From NCBI GenBank assembly GCA_020440405.1, contig JAGROF010000230.1, positions 1-7,137 on the forward strand: a stretch of 7,137 nt of DNA. The letters are read 5' to 3'. Positions 6,952 to 7,137 of this stretch are shown here, piece after piece. Within the stretch, counting starts at the first letter, position 1; every line of letters begins with the position of its first letter. Position numbers and translations under genes: made by a program. Below the pieces are notes generated by a model. The model was not told the origin of the DNA and made no database searches. It was given only the letters and a program-made list of their open reading frames with translations. The DNA comes from Chlamydiia bacterium. Lineage in GTDB: Bacteria > Chlamydiota > Chlamydiia > Chlamydiales > Simkaniaceae.

Positions 6952-7131
6952 ATGATGCTACGAACCTACCTAGAGATAAAATCAAATTTTGAAGTGACGT
7001 GCCAGATGTCCATTTACTTTTTGCCCAAAAGGCGATATAATGGGTATACCGATCTTGCTTTAAAATTTGGGAATTTGCCAAAGCCAGTGCCTAAATTCTG
7101 GAGCCCGATCGGTATAGCTGAATTAGTTTAA
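6952..7131 (+). CDS. Possible small ORF, 59 aa, unknown
   Basis: An ATG (ATG-ATG, 6952-6957) follows AGGGGA (6937-6942) by nine bases and opens a frame of 59 codons to TAA at 7129-7131. The product begins MMLRTYLEIKSNF and ends SPIGIAELV. It contains no motif, signal peptide or membrane helix that I recognise. The second half (from about codon 32) is encoded by a large palindrome, so this part may simply be a repeat that happens to be open, or a palindromic element inserted in frame. The frame diverges from the zinc-ribbon gene with 64 bp between the two starts. A ribosome site and a plausible residue mix favour a gene; the small size and overlap with a repeat argue against. It could also be the remnant of a longer gene. 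Confidence 0.35.
   Translation: MMLRTYLEIKSNFEVTCQMSIYFLPKRRYNGYTDLALKFGNLPKPVPKFWSPIGIAELV
7013..7041 (+). promoter_or_regulatory. Sigma70-type promoter-like sequence firing into the palindrome
   Basis: TTTACT (7013-7018, four of six to TTGACA) is separated by 17 bases from a perfect TATAAT (7036-7041). Transcription would start near 7048, just inside the left arm of the palindrome. It overlaps the possible small ORF, where TATAAT is read as parts of Tyr-Asn codons, so only one reading may be functional. Nothing beyond 7137 can be seen, so a downstream target gene is unknown. Confidence 0.35.
7045..7116. repeat. 72-nt near-perfect palindrome (long hairpin), MITE-like
   Basis: The outer ten bases TATACCGATC (7045-7054) are the exact reverse complement of GATCGGTATA (7107-7116). 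Pairing continues inward about the same centre (7080.5) to GC/GC at 7077-7078 and 7083-7084, leaving a CAAA loop (7079-7082). Of the 34 possible pairs, about 25 are Watson-Crick and four are G-U on the plus strand. No T run follows on either strand, so it is not a standard terminator. TA at each end (TA-TACCGATC...GATCGGTA-TA) would fit a small non-autonomous element with a TA target duplication, which is inference. It could also give a structured RNA from the promoter-like sequence just upstream. Confidence 0.75.
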
Positions 7132-7137
7132 AATAGT

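Noticed and set aside
7105..7137. 5' end of a tRNA (TAGCTGAATTAGTTTAAAATAGT looks like a D-arm)
   Set aside because: The D-loop would be 13 bases without the GG pair, the D-stem relies on two G-U pairs, and the supposed acceptor strand belongs to the palindrome.

Overview
The window most likely comes from a member of the phylum Chlamydiae. The best evidence is the partial SecA on the plus strand. Its motif VI reads GRCARQGDPG and its scaffold reads RKHTLQYDDVMNKQRQ, close to the SecA of Chlamydia as I remember it, and it has a long charged insertion in the preprotein cross-linking domain. Base composition by eye is in the mid-40s percent G+C and looks even across the window. An environmental, protist- or invertebrate-associated chlamydia is more likely than Chlamydia proper, because the second gene is not one I know from the animal pathogens; that point is inference.

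Layout: (1) 2-2407, plus strand, the last ~801 codons of secA, running in from the left edge. (2) 6207-2404, minus strand, one intact 1267-residue protein that fills more than half of the window. I read it as a very divergent glycoside hydrolase family 81 (endo-beta-1,3-glucanase) protein. It has a GH81-type N-terminal beta domain, a C-terminal alpha-barrel domain that keeps the expected catalytic Asp and both Glu, an extra N-terminal domain of ~235 residues, and no signal peptide. Its stop codon overlaps that of secA tail to tail in TTAA, and a small hairpin inside the end of secA could serve as its terminator. (3) 6887-6312, minus strand, a 191-residue protein with an N-terminal four-cysteine zinc ribbon, an acidic linker and two C-terminal membrane helices, 104 bp upstream of the GH81-like gene and in the same direction. 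(4) 6888-7137, a region with a possible 59-codon plus-strand ORF and a striking 72-nt near-perfect palindrome, preceded by a good sigma70-type promoter-like sequence.

How they fit together: secA is housekeeping (Sec translocase motor). The zinc-ribbon membrane protein and the GH81-like protein may be co-transcribed, but nothing shows that they work together. The most notable content is the GH81-like protein: a probable glucan-active enzyme, or a protein derived from one, in an obligate intracellular lineage, with no Sec signal. That leaves type III export or an intracellular role as open hypotheses. No tRNA, rRNA, CRISPR array or complete insertion sequence was seen.
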